This document shows positions 24,301 to 33,010 of a DNA stretch of 64,000 nucleotides, one piece after another. The first letter of the stretch is position 1. Each line of letters starts with the position of its first letter. The stretch spans positions 29,769,501 to 29,833,500 of the forward strand of contig NC_088303.1 of NCBI RefSeq assembly GCF_032854445.1. Direction: 5' to 3'. A program made the position numbers and the translations under genes. Source of the DNA: Liolophura sinensis (lineage: Eukaryota; Mollusca; Polyplacophora; Chitonida; Chitonidae). The notes under the pieces are model-generated. The model saw only the letters and a list, made by a program, of their open reading frames with translations. It had not been told where the DNA came from and did no database searches.

Positions 24301-25427
24301 TGGAAATTTTTCATGCTGAAGGAGATTTTACACGACTGGAAAACATTGAAAAACAGGAAAATCGTAAAAACATTTAGAACGGACGAAATAAAATGGCATA
24401 TTTTTAGTATTGTTTTTGTTGCATTTTTGGATTTGTTAGGATCGACTTGGCTGTAAGACATGAAATGAAATTGGTATGGCCTAATTTATGAACTGCTTCT
24501 TTTTTAACGAATGGCTTGGTTACAGATCATGGAGATCGTCAAGGCTGGAGGTAGACCTGTAATTCCCCAAGACATCAGTATTCCTTCCAAGTACAAAGAT
24601 CTGATGAAGGAGTTGTGGGAAGGGGATCCACTCAGGAGGCCCACCTTCAAGCAGGTTAGCTTTGGCATAATCCAACAGATCCATTACTTATCAGTACAGG
24701 ATTTGGTTCTGCACGTGCACATTTTGTGTTTCTAGAACCAGCTGTATCAAAAAGTTTATTAAAATTTAAGCCAGGTTTTCATTTTAATACCAGCCTTTGT
24801 TCTTTTGCACAAACTAAAGTTAATACCGGGTTCAAGTGCTAACAAAGCGGCCTTGAAGTACATGATTTATGTTTCTGACATAAACACTGGTTTGCACAAT
24901 TTGTTTTTCTGGAATGCGGTTTGTTTCTGAAACATATGAGTTGTTTTCACTATTAAGATTATCTTGAAAGTCATTCTCTCTTTTATAGGTTTATATATAG
25001 CTGCCGGTAGTTCTAATCTAAAGGATTTTTGAAATTAACTTGATCAGATGGAGCATAGCATCTTGTGTTAACATTACATGACATCGTAGGAAAGAGTTCA
25101 TGTAAAAGAAGGTAGCCATTGTGACATTAAGCCATAATCATTGATTCAAGAGACGGTGATGTCATAATACAACATGTGGGCAAATATATAGGGTGTATTA
25201 ACTATGCAGTGTATATTACATTTATTTCTTTCTTTTAGGTATTTAGTTCTCCTTGGTCGTGTAACAGAAAAGTGTTAATCGTGATTTACAGGATATTTTT
25301 CGTGTTTTTTTAATAGGTTGTGTCAGCATTAAAGGAAGCCATGTCGCAGGCGAGGCATTTAGAGAAACATGGTATGTCACACACACAGACCAGTAGAAGT
25401 TCAACACCTGTCACTCAGCTGGTCTGA
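9352..25427 (+). CDS. MRH-like ectodomain receptor kinase (spliced, 13 or more exons)
   Basis: A single-pass receptor kinase, 568 residues from the exon at 10089 onward plus an N-terminus not found. Numbering starts at that exon. Residues 1-135 carry the MRH/Man-6-P receptor/Atg27-like spacing: YNYSFNPC (8-15), Cys35 and Cys41, YYRIGSQS (52-59), ITLVCD (93-98), CACPGAC (128-134), with sequons at Asn9 and Asn72. A transmembrane helix spans about 178-200, followed by a basic stop (SKR). Kinase domain about 266-545: glycine loop 268-273, VAIK Lys288, alpha-C Glu310, HRD Asp388, Asn393, DFG Asp406, APE 442-444, alpha-F Asp463, Arg527. All catalytic residues are present, so activity is predicted. 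Phases agree across every junction. DVYSFG and SIRWTAPE look TKL-like, while HRDLRxxN looks Src-like, so substrate class is open. MRH assignment is by motif spacing only (about 0.6); the kinase call is near certain. Confidence 0.88.
9740..9995 (-). mobile_element. SINE-1 copy, full length with tRNA-like head
   Basis: Contains the tail, the central conserved domain and a complete tRNA-like head ending 'aaccaactgagccacggaggcccc'. The minus strand has a pol III A box (TGGCTCAGTTGG) and B box. A short gap removes part of the 'ccgcaggttgctgg' segment. It lies in the first introns of the kinase gene, antisense to it. Confidence 0.93.
10089..10206 (+). CDS. Kinase gene exon: MRH-like domain, FNPC motif
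   Basis: Encodes residues 1-39, starting after 'ctgcttcag' and ending before 'gtatgtatc' in phase 0. It contains VVYKSYNYSFNPC and GDMC, the aromatic-x-aromatic-x-F-N-x-C pattern of MRH beta strands, and a sequon at Asn9. A shorter exon starting at the second AG (10095) is possible but would drop the residues joining it to the previous exon. Confidence 0.8.
10719..10852 (+). CDS. Kinase gene exon: MRH-like domain, middle strands
   Basis: Starts after 'ctatcaacag' in phase 0 and ends before 'gtaagc' leaving two bases. Encodes MCKF, then YYRIGSQSSAEF and VELTFRGI, which fit the 'Cys-Gln...LG.Q..A.F...L.Y..G' run of MRH domains. The usual Gln after Cys is Lys42 here. Sequon at Asn72. Confidence 0.88.
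11493..11601 (+). CDS. Kinase gene exon: MRH-like domain, LVCD strand
   Basis: Acceptor 'gattttgacag', donor 'gtacgt'. The first base completes Arg84. Encodes VKTHITLVCD and then a charged stretch ending KIRGDI. In MRH domains the residue just before this strand is normally the sugar-binding Arg; Lys90 occupies that region here. Confidence 0.88.
12690..12831 (+). mobile_element. SINE-1 3' fragment
   Basis: Diverged 3' half with 'cccccggggctctgcctgg', 'ccaccataatgct' and 'aacaccaatcaaataaataaat', 27 bp upstream of a kinase-gene exon. Confidence 0.85.
12859..12946 (+). CDS. Kinase gene exon: end of MRH-like domain, CACPGAC
   Basis: Acceptor 'cttttccgcag', donor 'gtaagt' after one base of a codon. 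Encodes YAELAHVCACPGACEG and a Pro/Glu linker. The 'Y.....C.CPG.C' ending is typical of the last strand of MRH and Atg27-like folds. A truncated SINE lies just upstream in the same intron. Confidence 0.88.
13600..13720 (+). mobile_element. SINE-1 3' fragment
   Basis: Diverged tail ('gcctggtttcctccaaccgt', 'ataagtgaaatgttcttgac', 'aacactaatcaaataaa') ending 23 bp before the transmembrane exon. Confidence 0.85.
13744..13935 (+). CDS. Kinase gene exon: linker and transmembrane helix
   Basis: Acceptor 'ttacag', donor 'gtaaga'. Encodes an extracellular stalk rich in charged residues, then an uninterrupted hydrophobic run (residues about 178-200, LLIVFGINIGLLILAVFIGG) followed by SKR, the positive-inside signature of a type I membrane protein. 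A kinase domain downstream places the C-terminus in the cytosol. Confidence 0.93.
15778..15934 (+). CDS. Kinase gene exon: juxtamembrane segment
   Basis: Acceptor 'atttaaag', donor 'gtaggg', phases fit both neighbours. Encodes residues 214-266. YRDYEPHEDK supplies two tyrosines (235 and 238) in an acidic setting that could be regulatory phosphosites (inference). The segment ends at the first kinase strand (IPIGHLEVKQR). Confidence 0.92.
16228..16374 (+). CDS. Kinase gene exon: glycine loop, VAIK, alpha-C
   Basis: Acceptor 'tacgttgtag', donor 'gtgaga'. Encodes LGGNVFGDTYKGRW, then SVAIK (Lys288, ATP anchor) and IKTEVSIL (Glu310, salt-bridge partner). The loop reads G-G-N-V-F-G where GxGxxG is expected, so the second glycine is Asn270. 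The following intron starts directly with a 95-bp tandem array. Confidence 0.96.
16385..17190 (+). repeat. 95-bp tandem repeat in a kinase-gene intron, about 8 copies
   Basis: 'aggatcctccaggatcag' recurs at about 16831, 16926, 17021 and 17116, a period of exactly 95 bp. The rightmost units are nearly identical; the left units are more diverged. The array starts within about 12 bp of the splice donor of the glycine-loop exon. Confidence 0.92.
17529..17679 (+). CDS. Kinase gene exon: hinge region
   Basis: Acceptor 'ttgtctttcag', donor 'gtaagt'. Encodes ARHKNIAAMIGMC, the 'H.NI....G.C' strand common to TK and TKL kinases, then YIVNEMINGRSVKEYI, the hinge. Aligned with Src-type 'YIVTEYMSKG', the gatekeeper is Asn339 rather than Thr. 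Confidence 0.96.
17766..17998 (+). mobile_element. SINE-1 copy with diverged tail
   Basis: Head remnant ('atgacccaagagcctctcacc'), central domain and A-rich end. The usual 'cgtataagtgaaatattcttg' is replaced by 'accggtaagtgttacaaaaa', so the tail was rearranged. Confidence 0.85.
18317..18430 (+). CDS. Kinase gene exon: catalytic loop HRD
   Basis: Acceptor 'gactccag', donor 'gtaagt', phase 0 at both ends. Encodes AADGMTFLHS and then ILHRDLRCANLMI with catalytic Asp388 and Mg-binding Asn393. HRDLRxxN is the Src-family form; most Ser/Thr kinases have HRDLKxxN. Confidence 0.97.
18765..18834 (+). CDS. Kinase gene exon: DFG and start of activation segment
   Basis: Acceptor is a long T tract followed by 'actttaag'; donor 'gtaagt' leaves one base. 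Encodes VVDFGVTAIL, then REECQRAKCF. DFG is intact (Asp406). There is no tyrosine in the encoded activation-segment part. The next intron (3.2 kb) holds a SINE, a MITE and a Penelope-like fragment. Confidence 0.95.
18941..19188 (+). mobile_element. SINE-2 copy, 5'-truncated
   Basis: From 'ggtgttcagcatgaagggga' to 'actcactcactcacttactc'. It lies in the intron after the DFG exon. Confidence 0.85.
19341..19623. mobile_element. MITE with about 40-bp terminal inverted repeats
   Basis: The left 'ctgtgtcatgtgaccagtca' and 'aaaatgttaggcaac' pair with the right 'tttgcctagcatttttcac' and 'gacatgacacaatag'. Total length is about 283 bp; it lies in the intron after the DFG exon. Confidence 0.7.
20314..21120 (+). 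pseudogene. Penelope-like retroelement, N-terminal remnant
   Basis: One frame runs from 20314 to 20997, broken by a single in-frame TAA at 20512. It carries FIRNLSLVSLMEDNILFLSKG followed by LNFVPT, and later IIITKADKNNTTVI with DYIKEANRQL. These are the 'NLS..L...E...LskGL.FvPT' and 'vi.kADKg...vi...dYi' motifs that open Penelope-type reverse transcriptases. The catalytic palm is missing. At 21052-21120 another frame gives PLISYHRGKNLREIL, a C-terminal motif of the same proteins, so the middle was deleted. The remnant lies in a kinase-gene intron, in sense orientation. Confidence 0.72.
21989..22176 (+). CDS. Kinase gene exon: APE motif and alpha-F/alpha-G
   Basis: Acceptor 'catatgttctgcag', donor 'gtaaga'. 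The split codon gives Cys427. Encodes QKELSACPASIRWTAPEIL, then SCDVYSFGMILWEML and NPFCEIQAELE. The APE motif, alpha-F Asp463 and the DVYSFG signature are all intact. An insert of polar residues (QTDSEKNQTTFTT) separates APE from alpha-F and is longer than in most kinases. Confidence 0.97.
22432..22790 (+). mobile_element. SINE-2 full-length copy with tRNA-like head
   Basis: The head 'cggccccgatagctcagttg' carries an A box (TAGCTCAGTTGG) and, 40 bp on, a B-box-like 'agatccagagtcaatcc'. The body carries 'ttggcgttcagcattaaggg' and the 3' signature 'ctgaaaaatttttaagtacgac'. It is not a functional tRNA: no cloverleaf is completed. Confidence 0.87.
23057..23283. mobile_element. MITE with imperfect inverted repeats
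   Basis: The left 'ggtaggctttatgaaccaca' and the right 'tatggtccataaagcccacc' are inverted, and the match continues inward to 'gacatcaca' against 'tgtgacgtca'. About 227 bp, in a kinase-gene intron. Confidence 0.6.
24526..24654 (+). CDS. Kinase gene exon: alpha-H and RRPTF
   Basis: Acceptor 'ggcttggttacag', donor 'gttagc', phase 0 at both ends. Encodes IMEIVKAGGRPVIP and then DLMKELWEGDPLRRPTFKQ, the conserved end of TK/TKL kinase domains with invariant Arg527. Confidence 0.97.
25317..25427 (+). CDS. Kinase gene terminal exon with stop (read-through form)
   Basis: Acceptor 'ttttttaatag'. Encodes VVSALKEAMSQARHLEKH, the last kinase helix, then a polar tail ending TPVTQLV and TGA at 25425-25427. 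A donor-like 'gtatgt' at 25372 after 18 codons plus one base could instead splice to an exon at 28017. The tandem minisatellite family begins within about 50 bp of the stop. Confidence 0.8.
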   Translation, partial: VVSALKEAMSQARHLEKHGMSHTQTSRSSTPVTQLV

Positions 25428-25439
25428 ACACTGGGCCTT

Positions 25440-27545
25440 AGCAGCATTACAGAGAGTTTGTGATGCCATTCCCTCCCACAATAACAATAGCTTGTTAGCA
25501 GTGTTCACGTCGGAGCAATCAAGGTGGGCTGGAGGACCAGCTTTTGTGCAGAGATTGCTGGTGACATCAGCAATGCAAGAGCATTTTTCATGTGGGCTGG
25601 ATGAACAGCTGTCAGTCAGAGATTGCTGGTGACATCAGCAATGCAAGAGCATTTTTCATGTGGGCTGGATGAACAGCTGTCAATCAGAGATTGCTGGTGA
25701 CATCAGCGATGTAAGCGCATTTTTCATGTGGACTGGATGAGTAGCTTTCATACAGTTTACTTGTGACATCATCACACCAGAATAACATTAGCTTGTGATC
25801 AGCAATGTAAGCGCATTTTTCATGTGGGCTGGATGAACAGCTTTCATACAGTTTACTTGTGACATCATCACACCAGAATAACATTAGCTTGTGATCAGCA
25901 ATGTAAGCGCATTTTTCATGTGGACTGGATGAACAGCTTTCATACAGTTTACTTGTGACATCATCACACTAGAATAACAGTAACTTGTGATCAGCAATGT
26001 AAGCGCATTTTTCATGTGGACTGGATGAGTAGCTTTCATACAGTTTGCTTGTGACATCATCACACCAGAATAACATTAGCTTATGATCAGCAATGTAAGA
26101 GCATTTTTCATGTGGACTGGATGAGTAGCTTTCATACAGTTTACTTGTGACATCATCACACTAGAATAACAGTAACTTGTGATCAGCAATGTAAGAGCAT
26201 TTTTCATGTGGACTGGATGAGTAGCTTTCATACAGTTTACTTGTGACATCATCACACCAGAATAACATTAGCTTATGATCAGCAATGTAAGAGCATTTTT
26301 CATGTGGGCTGGATGAACAGCTTTCATACAGTTTACTTGTGACATCATCACACCAGAATAACATTAGCTTATGATCAGCAATGTAAGAGCATTTTTCATG
26401 TGGACTGGATGAGTAGCTTTCATACAGTTTACTTGTGACATCATCACACTAGAATAACAGTAACTTGTGATCAGCAATGTAAGAGCATTTTTCATGTGGA
26501 CTGGATGAGTAGCTTTCATACAGTTTACTTGTGACATCATCACACCAGAATAACATTAGCTTATGATCAGCAATGTAAGAGCATTTTTCATGTGGACTGG
26601 ATGAGTAGCTTTCATACAGTTTACTTGTGACATCATCACACCAGAATAACATTAGCTTATGATCAGCAATGTAAGAGCATTTTTCATGTGGACTGGATGA
26701 GTAGCTTTCATACAGTTTGCTTGTGACATCATCACACTAGAATAACAGTAACTTGTGATCAGCAATGTAAGAGCATTTTTCATGTGGACTGGATGAGTAG
26801 CTTTCATACAGTTTGCTTGTGACATCATCACACCAGAATAACAGTAACTTGTGATCAGCAATGTAAGAGCATTTTTCATGTGGGCTGGATGAACAGCTTT
26901 CATACAGTTTACTTGTGACATCATCACACCAGAATAACATTAGCTTATGATCAGCAATGTAAGAGCATTTTTCATGTGGACTGGATGAGTAGCTTTCATA
27001 CAGTTTACTTGTGACATCATCACACTAGAATAACAGTAACTTGTGATCAGCAATGTAAGCGCATTTTTCATGTGGACTGGATGAGTAGCTTTCATACAGT
27101 TTACTTGTGACATCATCACACTAGAATAACAGTAACTTGTGATCAGCAATGTAAGCGCATTTTTCATGTGGACTGGATGAACAACTTTCATACAGTTTAC
27201 TTGTGACATCATCACACTAGAATAACAGTAACTTGTGATCAGCAATGTAAGAGCATTTTTCATGTGGACTGGATGAACAGCTTTCATACAGTTTGCTTGT
27301 GACATCATCACACTAGAATAACAGTAGCTTGTGATCAGCAGTGTAAGAGCATTTTTCACGAGGCTCGAGGGGCAGCTTTCCTACAGAGTTTGTTTTTGAG
27401 ATCATCATGCCAGAATAATAATAGCTAAGAGTATCCTTCAAGTGGGCTGGAGGGGCAACTTTCATACAGAGATTGCTTGTGACATCATCAACCCAGAATA
27501 ACAATAGCTTGTGATCAGCAGTGTAAAAACATTCTTCATGTGGGC
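25440..27545 (+). repeat. 96-bp minisatellite, about 20 copies, with 68-bp variants
   Basis: The main unit is 96 bp (markers 'gatcagcaatgtaag' at 25797, 25893 and 25989). Three units at about 25523-25727 are only 68 bp because a 28-bp stretch ('caccagaataacattagctt' region) is missing. A single diverged unit with that stretch precedes them at about 25440-25520. Copies differ at a few recurring positions (gactgg/gggctgg, gagtag/gaacag, cacacc/cacact). Because 96 is divisible by 3, one minus-strand frame stays open across several units (32 aa each). That is a by-product, not a gene. Confidence 0.95.
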
Positions 27546-28016
27546 TGGAATAATTCCACAATAGGAACAACTTTGTTGCCCTTGTTCAGATGGAGACCCA
27601 AACTTGTATTTCCACGGTCATGTTGTATACCCATGTTGGAAGTTCTCAGAAAGAGTAATCCCATATGCTTAGTAATTTCAAATTTAAATTGCACAATCTT
27701 GTGTTTGATTGGCCAGATCATTACACAATGACAGCTTAACCAATGAAATGGACAATTTTTAAAACAAAAAAAAAAAAAAGGTTCAACAAAGTTATATATA
27801 GGAATATCTAGCCTACAAAACTGGCTAGGAAAAAGTGTAACAAATGCCCCAGAATAGCAGCAAGCCTGACATGGTTGCCAAAAGCAGGCCAGCCAAAGAA
27901 TATTTTGGCAGAATTCATGTGCAGTGTTTGGCTGTATCAGCAAATCCACAGCAAAGGAGTTATTGAGCCAATCGGGTTAGTTGTGTTATGACTAAATGCT
28001 GTCTCTCTGGTTACAG

Positions 28017-28150
28017 CCGATCTTAAGCCTGACTCAAATACTGGGACCCAGTTAGCCCTAAAAGTTCACCCCGAAAAAGAATGTTTTTGCCAGGTCTGTA
28101 GAGGTCAGAAAATATTACTTTTGGTGCTGAAAAAAACATTTTCCAACTAG
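28017..28150 (+). CDS. Possible alternative terminal exon of the kinase gene
   Basis: Preceded by the acceptor 'ctctctggttacag'. If joined to 25371 the phase fits (G + CC = Ala). The frame stays open for 44 codons to TAG at 28148-28150, with KPDSNTGTQLALKVHPEKE near its start and three cysteines (CFCQVC). A 44-codon open frame behind a good acceptor in the right phase is suggestive, but I recognise no motif and see no clear poly(A) signal close by. Confidence 0.35.
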
Positions 28151-28239
28151 TATGATTCTAGATACCTTCCAAACAAATCTCAAAATGCCTTTTTAAGATC
28201 AAGGGCTCTCAGAATCAGGCAAAATGAGTAACTTAAAGG

Positions 28240-28545
28240 GATATCCTGGGTTAAATTCTCCAGCCTTGGTCACACTTGATTACCCTATTTCTTCTAAAAT
28301 TTGGGACACCTGGTCTGCTCATTTTAGCCAATATATATGTAATTCTAGCAGGAACATTGTGTTTCTTTTTTCTCACATGGCTAGATCATCTAATGAACAA
28401 TATACTCACATCTTCACTTTTCCAAAAGGCTGGTAAAGAAATATAATATTCTGCTTTGAACACTACCAGTATCTGTCCCAAATTTTTAGAAGAATTAGGG
28501 TAAATGTACCATATCTAAAATTCAGCTAAGGCTAGCATAGCCTGA
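28240..28545. mobile_element. Foldback/MITE-like element
   Basis: A 30-bp inverted match, 'attaccctatttcttctaaa..gggaca' (28279-28308) against 'tgtcccaaatttttagaaga..ggtaaa' (28474-28504), with weaker pairing outward. Just downstream of the possible alternative kinase exon. Confidence 0.55.
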
Positions 28546-28675
28546 ATATGCCTATCTCTTACACCAGCCAATCAGAATCGATTCTGTATCCCTTAAAGTC
28601 AAGGAAGAAGCTTTATGTTAATTACAGTAATTGCTTGAATGATTTTATCTTTGAGAAATAGTACTGTAAATAAGC

Positions 28676-28806
28676 TAATATGGCTTTTGAAAAGATCAAG
28701 CTAATATGGCTTTTAAAAATATCGAGCTAATATGGCTTTTGAAAAGATCAAGCTAATATGGCTTTTGAAAAGATCAAGCTAACATGGCTTTTGAAAAGAT
28801 CAAGCT
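28676..28806 (+). repeat. 26-bp tandem repeat, 5 copies
   Basis: The unit 'gctaatatggcttttgaaaa' plus 'gatcaa' is repeated five times with one shorter unit. Confidence 0.9.
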
Positions 28807-29787
28807 GCTGAATTTATAAATCAAAGTGTTTTTCAACATAAAGCTGTTCTTAAACTCTGCTTTATTTTTATACACTTCCGCCAAAGATGGATATGTTTTC
28901 CACATATTGTATGTTATGAAATGTACATTGAAGTTTGTAGAGTGCATTAGTCTTTTGCCGTTCTATTGTTAAGTATATGTTGAAAAAATTAGTTAATGAT
29001 ATTATGTACCCTTGTGTACAAAAAGCAAGTTCAAGAAAATTAGTTAAATGATAGTACTGTAATTAAGAATTATTACATTTTTTAAAGACATTTTATAGTT
29101 TTGTTCCATATATTACCTCATTTGAGTATTTTTCCTCTCCATTGATATTTGTAACAAACCATCAGACAATTGATGTCTCAGTATCTAACCACTGCAGGGC
29201 TGTTACGAAGGAGGGGATAACTGGATGTGCCATCATTCATATTCTGACCCGTAGAACATGTATAACCACATACGGGTATACTGCTTTATACATGCCCACA
29301 TCCTTTAGAGAATGTAGTTACTGGGACAGTTTTGTTACCTTGGACTCCTTGTCTGTGTGCCTCTTTTTCCAATCAGTAGCTGTAAGTATCTCCCATGAGT
29401 CCCAAGAGCTTTTATTTGCACAAAGTTACTTGTTCTCGGGAGGAATTGTTAATTTTGACAACTTTTATCATTATTCTTTGTAAATAAGTGTATTGCCTGA
29501 GTTTAAATGCACATGTACAGTTTGATGTGAATATGCTCATGATTAGAATATATTCAACTTTTTTTATGTGAAGGGAAATGACTGATGCCGATTTTGTACA
29601 CCAGGTGGCGCTGGCGCACAACTGAAACCTCAAGACATATTTCAGAGGTCATTTACTTTACCTCTACTTTGAACATCATGAATGAAATCCCATTTGTTAT
29701 GATTTGTTTGTTCACCGACTGTAAATTACAATATTTACACCTAATGTTAATTGTTAAGGTAAATGTAAGGAGTATGGCATGTATTGA

Positions 29788-29857
29788 TGCAGGAAGTAGT
29801 CGTATCAGTGAAATATTCTTGCATACAGCGTAAAACACCAGTCAAATAATTAAATAA
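29788..29857 (+). mobile_element. SINE-1 3' end fragment
   Basis: Only the last 70 bp remain: 'gtatcagtgaaatattcttg' and 'aaaacaccagtcaaataatt'. Confidence 0.75.
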
Positions 29858-32739
29858 GTATGTACTGAGCTGATGTTATACATTCATGTGTCTCGTACAG
29901 CAGAGCTGTTTGGTTGCCTTGCTGTCAAATTTAGCTTTGATATTTTTCAGTCAGGCAGTGGTTTATATAATTGAGCAGATTATCATGAAATCAGGAGTAT
30001 TAGAAGTAAAATGAAAATATATGTGTTTCTTATGTGTAGTATGGTTGAATTGAAAATGAATGTACGTGTATGTAATGGAAGGGCAAATTTAACGCATGTG
30101 AAGGCCTGACCTGAAGTTTTTATTCACTATTATTTGCTCTGAATAATAGTGGCCGTTATCTCATGACAATTTTTATTTCAAAATTTGTGTTTCAAGTCAG
30201 CTGTCTTAAGTGACACAGAGTTCACCAATCTTGTACCGGTATGGTTTTAATGTTTGTCATACAACCCAGATCAGAACTGACAGGGCATGATGACAACACA
30301 GGACACAGTTTCTACAAGGATATTGAGTCACATGTTGAAAATTGAACAGTATCTTACATGACAACCATATCAACCAGAAAGAACGTTACTTGTATGCATG
30401 TTGTAGGATAAGTTAATAAGAAAATAAAATTTCTGCCGTTTAGCATACCCATTGTTTACTTTGTTGACAAAGATATTGATGTTTTCAGATTCTGCTGGCT
30501 TTGTTACATCAATTAACATGGCTTTTGCTGTGAAAAGGAAATATTCTTCAGTAAATGCCTATAAACCCAAAATATATTTTGTATATAGTAATTGTTTATA
30601 AGAATAACTCATTTTTTCGATGATCTATTTTCTTATTTTTTTCTGACAATAAACTGATATGAAGAACACATTTTTGATTAATTTCTATAAATATTTCGAT
30701 TAGCTTTTTTTGCAATATGTTTTAAAATAACAAATGCATAATTAAATGGACATGTAGCTTACATATAATATAACTGTTACTCGCTGTTACTTTTGTATTG
30801 CATAATACAATGACAGACTTGAAGCCAAGGTATATACCCAAATAGTCCAAATGAAGAGTAAAAGGCATCGTTTTCTTCTGTGACATTGCAGTGCGTGTGT
30901 ACTTCATATATGTTTTATGAGCACATGTGTACACACTGATAATTGTGACATAATAAGGGAAAGGACAAATGAGTTTCTAGCTTTGGACCACCTTGATACA
31001 AAGGCGGGAAAGAGTTTTTACAAGTTCCCCATTGCTGGAAGATTTAAATCCAAGATCACATTTAAGCTCAGTTATTTCATGACAAGTGAACAGGCGTTTA
31101 ATTTCTGTCTTCACATTTTACCCCTATGAGTGTAATTTTTGTAATGTCATGTTATTCATTACACCCCTACCGTGTTTCTTTTGTACATTATTAGATTATG
31201 ATAATTTTGACACCTTGAGCTAAAATGCTGTTTGCAAAAATGTGATGAATTTAAGATTGTCACATTTGACAGGAGTTGTATGATCTATTCAACATGTACC
31301 GTAAATGCATATATACAACATCATGAGCCATGATGTGGCTGAAATAGTGCCGATGTTTTTGTTATAACGCCATAATCATTCATTCCGTACGACACAATTC
31401 ATTTGGATATGCTCTCCAATACATACACTGTACACATACATACCTCCATTACCTATATAAACAGATCATTGATAGTCTACCAGGTATCAATGGAACATAC
31501 TGTATAAATTATACCATCCTATTTAATCCAGATGTCCAAAATAAATCTGTATTTACAGTTATGAGTTGTCAAGCATGTGGTGATTTTATTGTTACTGGAA
31601 TGTGATTTTTGTATTATCGCCCCCCAAGGTTAGCCCGTATGTGAACGTGAAACTGGACGCATGGTGTTAATATTGAATGTGGCATAAGTGATTGTGTTGG
31701 GGGTTTGTTTTGTGTCTTGTTCATTGTATGCGAGGACAGAACGTATTTTGTTAATTGCTTGCCAAAAGTCGCAATAAAATTTTTCAATAAAGAATTGAAG
31801 TTTTGAGTTCTGCTTTTTTTTTACCCTAGTCTGTTCACATGACTTTAGACCTTCTACAAAGATTATCACCTTTGATACAGAATCTGAAAGAAGAACCCTT
31901 TTTGATGCGTGGACATGATTACTTGACACAACATCTTTGGTCAAGGGCTTGCAATAAGCCAGTTCTTAAATTGCCTGCACCAAAGAATGGAAACATCAAA
32001 AAACACACAAAAAAGGGACCTTCAATTGACATGTCCTAATTACCGGTGATGATGTATGTTAATTACTGCAGTATCCTGTAACATTCAGTTTGGAGACTAC
32101 TAGTTTATGTAATACGGATTTACCAGGTGTTTTTTTTGTGTTAAAAATGTTGATAAGATAATCTTGGCTGCATGCTGACAGCCCCAAAACAGTGATATAT
32201 AAGGATGAATAAACTCCAGTAGTTGTGTACAAGGTGTAACTGCAAAATTGTATTTGCAGACATATCTGTACAAACATCGCAGCTGTTTTGTGGACTTGAG
32301 CCTGAGGTACATGTATACCAAGTCAATATTGTCTCTTACTGAAGAGGAAGAGATGTTATAGTCACCTGTCAGTCTCAAACGATCATTGATTAACCTATTG
32401 GTTTTACCTGGATTGAGGAGTTGGATGTGCAAACAGAACACTGGAGAAGACATGCATTCAAGTGCAGCCATACCATACCTGCGTACCAATATATTCTAAT
32501 CTTTTGACGGAAAAACTGTTATGGTTTTTAAAATGTCTCTTAAAATAAACTGTAGATTTGCTAAGACGTAAAATCTTGCTCTATCTAATATCACATAGTC
32601 ATTATATTATTTTTCTGGGACTGCTATTTTAAAACTATTTTCTATGTAACACAGATCAAAAAATAAAATTTTTCCAGAAGATGATTACTCTACAACAGGT
32701 AATCTCTCCCAAAAGAAACAAGGTATTCGTAGAACACCG

Positions 32740-33010
32740 GTAGCTCACCTGATTGAACAGTTAGAAAAACTGCATGATATTCAAGTCATGTGATACCTTC
32801 AAATATTGACCTCTGAACCTAAATAAAGTAGAATGATTGACGCTGTCGTACACAGATATTACTCTCTAATTAGATAGTGTCAAGATCTTGCCATTAAATC
32901 AACAAGAAAGGCCATTAATTATTATTATTATTCTACCACAACTATGACTGTTTATTGTATGTGCAAGAATTGCAGAGCAGTGACTTTGTATGTTATGCAG
33001 ATATGAAACG
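32740..33010 (+). repeat. Interspersed repeat R2, copy 1
   Basis: Matches 34655-34890 in the same orientation: 'atattgacctctgaacc', 'cttgccattaaatcaacaag', 'tgcagagcagtgactt'. An outer part, 'cctgattggctacctgctta', recurs at 33715 and near 35105, so the full unit is longer and interrupted in this copy. Confidence 0.7.

Noticed and set aside
25317-25427. PDZ-binding motif at the receptor C-terminus (TQLV)
   Set aside because: Class I PDZ ligands need Ser or Thr at position -2; here that position is Gln.
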